From Vulcanimicrobiota bacterium (lineage in GTDB: Bacteria; Vulcanimicrobiota; Vulcanimicrobiia; Vulcanimicrobiales; Vulcanimicrobiaceae), in NCBI GenBank assembly GCA_003155175.1, contig PMFP01000034.1:25634-31825 (forward strand): a stretch of DNA of 6,192 nucleotides, read 5' to 3'. Position numbers and translations under genes: made by a program. The notes beneath the pieces were generated by a model. It was not told the origin of the DNA. It ran no database searches and was given only the letters and a program-made list of their open reading frames with translations. Each line of letters starts with the position of its first letter. The stretch's first letter is position 1. Positions 5,436-6,192 of the stretch are shown one piece after another.

Positions 5436-6192
5436 GTGCTGACCGTCGAGCACGTCCGCAAAGACTTCGGGCACGTGTGCGCCGTCCAGGACGTCAGCTT
5501 CACGATCGCCGACGGCGCCATCTTCGGCCTCCTCGGACCCAACGGCGCGGGAAAGACGACGACGATGCGTATGATCGTCGGCATCTTAACGCCCGACGCG
5601 GGCACGATTGCCTGGAACGGCGGTCCGATCGACGCGCGCGTGCGCCGTTATAGCTTCGGCTATCTGCCCGAGGAACGCGGCCTCTACGCCAAGCTCGACG
5701 TGCGCCAGCAGATTCGCTATTTTGGCCGGCTCCGCGATCTGAGCCCTCGCGTTGTGGACGAACGCACCGAGATGTGGATCGAGCGCCTGGGCCTGCAGCC
5801 GTACTTGAAGCGGCCGTGCTCGGAGCTGTCCAAGGGAAACCAGCAAAAGGTGCAAGTGGCGTGCGCGGCAATTCACGAGCCGGACCTGCTGATTCTGGAC
5901 GAACCGTTTTCCGGACTGGACCCCGTCAACGCGGAGATGCTCGTCTCGATCATGCTGGAATTGAGCGCGGCGGGCGCGACGCTGGTCGTGTCCAGCCACC
6001 AGATGTGGCAGCTCGAGCGCCTCTGCACCGAATACTGCATCGTCGCCGCCGGGCGCAACCGGGTCGCGGGCACGCTGACCGACCTGCGCCGCCGCCGGGA
6101 GACGCGCGTCGTGCGCGTGGCGCCGCACAGCGCGCCGGTCTACGCGGTGCTCGACCGCGTCGCCGGCTCGGTACGCCTTGCCGAACGGGACG
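5436..6192 (+). CDS. ABC-2 type transporter ATPase, NatA/YhaQ-like (partial, runs off right edge)
   Basis: This is the cytoplasmic ATPase of an ABC exporter; 252 codons are visible and no stop is reached. In order: Walker A GPNGAGKTT (34-42), LPEERGLY (77-84) where most ABC proteins carry the Q-loop, the signature LSKGNQQKVQ (131-140), Walker B LLILDEP (151-157) with catalytic Glu156, D-loop SGLDP (159-163), and H-loop His188 in VVSSHQM. After about residue 200 a C-terminal regulatory region of the DUF4162 kind begins. The EERGLY and SKGNQQKVQ wording is typical of NatA/YhaQ proteins, which pair with an ABC-2 permease (NatB/YhaP); the substrate cannot be told. GTG at 5436 gives the usual family start (MLTVEHVRKDFG). 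An in-frame GTG at 5376, with GGGAAGG eight bases upstream, would add 20 residues, so the start is uncertain. The permease is expected immediately downstream. Confidence 0.93.
   Translation, partial: MLTVEHVRKDFGHVCAVQDVSFTIADGAIFGLLGPNGAGKTTTMRMIVGILTPDAGTIAWNGGPIDARVRRYSFGYLPEERGLYAKLDVRQQIRYFGRLRDLSPRVVDERTEMWIERLGLQPYLKRPCSELSKGNQQKVQVACAAIHEPDLLILDEPFSGLDPVNAEMLVSIMLELSAAGATLVVSSHQMWQLERLCTEYCIVAAGRNRVAGTLTDLRRRRETRVVRVAPHSAPVYAVLDRVAGSVRLAERD

Noticed and set aside
5327..5605. An N-terminal extension of the small membrane protein, or a 180-codon minus-strand gene further right (5586-6128)
   Set aside because: Both are antisense to the conserved ABC ATPase. The membrane protein has a well-placed GGAGG before its ATG at 5326.

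Overview
This is a GC-rich bacterial stretch, with third codon positions mostly G or C. It contains six protein genes packed closely together. The first three encode the complete aspartate route to NAD: nadA (quinolinate synthase), nadB (L-aspartate oxidase) and nadC (quinolinate phosphoribosyltransferase). They lie in one direction with overlapping ends. The NadA sequence, notably the HCEVHERF and PCNLCPHMKR segments, resembles the type I remember from Alphaproteobacteria. Similar gene content and GC bias also occur in uncultured high-GC phyla such as Eremiobacterota, so I do not assign the organism beyond a high-GC bacterium.

Layout. Positions 1-77 are a short leader with no clear regulator site. 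Positions 78-3503 hold nadA-nadB-nadC on the plus strand. NadB makes iminoaspartate from L-aspartate, NadA condenses it with dihydroxyacetone phosphate to quinolinate, and NadC converts quinolinate to nicotinate mononucleotide. The nadA stop and nadB start share bases (TTGA), and nadB and nadC overlap by 11 bases, so the three are probably translated in a coupled way. After 78 bases comes a plus-strand M24 metallopeptidase of the Xaa-Pro aminopeptidase (PepP) type, 3582-4976, which may be read from the same transcript.

The peptidase ends tail to tail with a small minus-strand gene (4973-5326). That gene encodes a two-helix membrane protein with a very proline-rich tail. Its start lies about 110 bases from the start of a divergent plus-strand gene (5436 to the window end). 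The divergent gene encodes an ABC transporter ATPase of the NatA/YhaQ type and is cut by the right edge. Its permease partner is expected just downstream, outside the window.

Most of the region is ordinary housekeeping metabolism, and I see no new multi-gene system. The least explained part is 4973-5435: the proline-tailed membrane protein, a possible 17-codon leader reading frame in front of it, the fully overlapping convergent stops, and a G-rich tract downstream of pepP. No tRNA, rRNA, CRISPR array, insertion sequence or integrase was seen.
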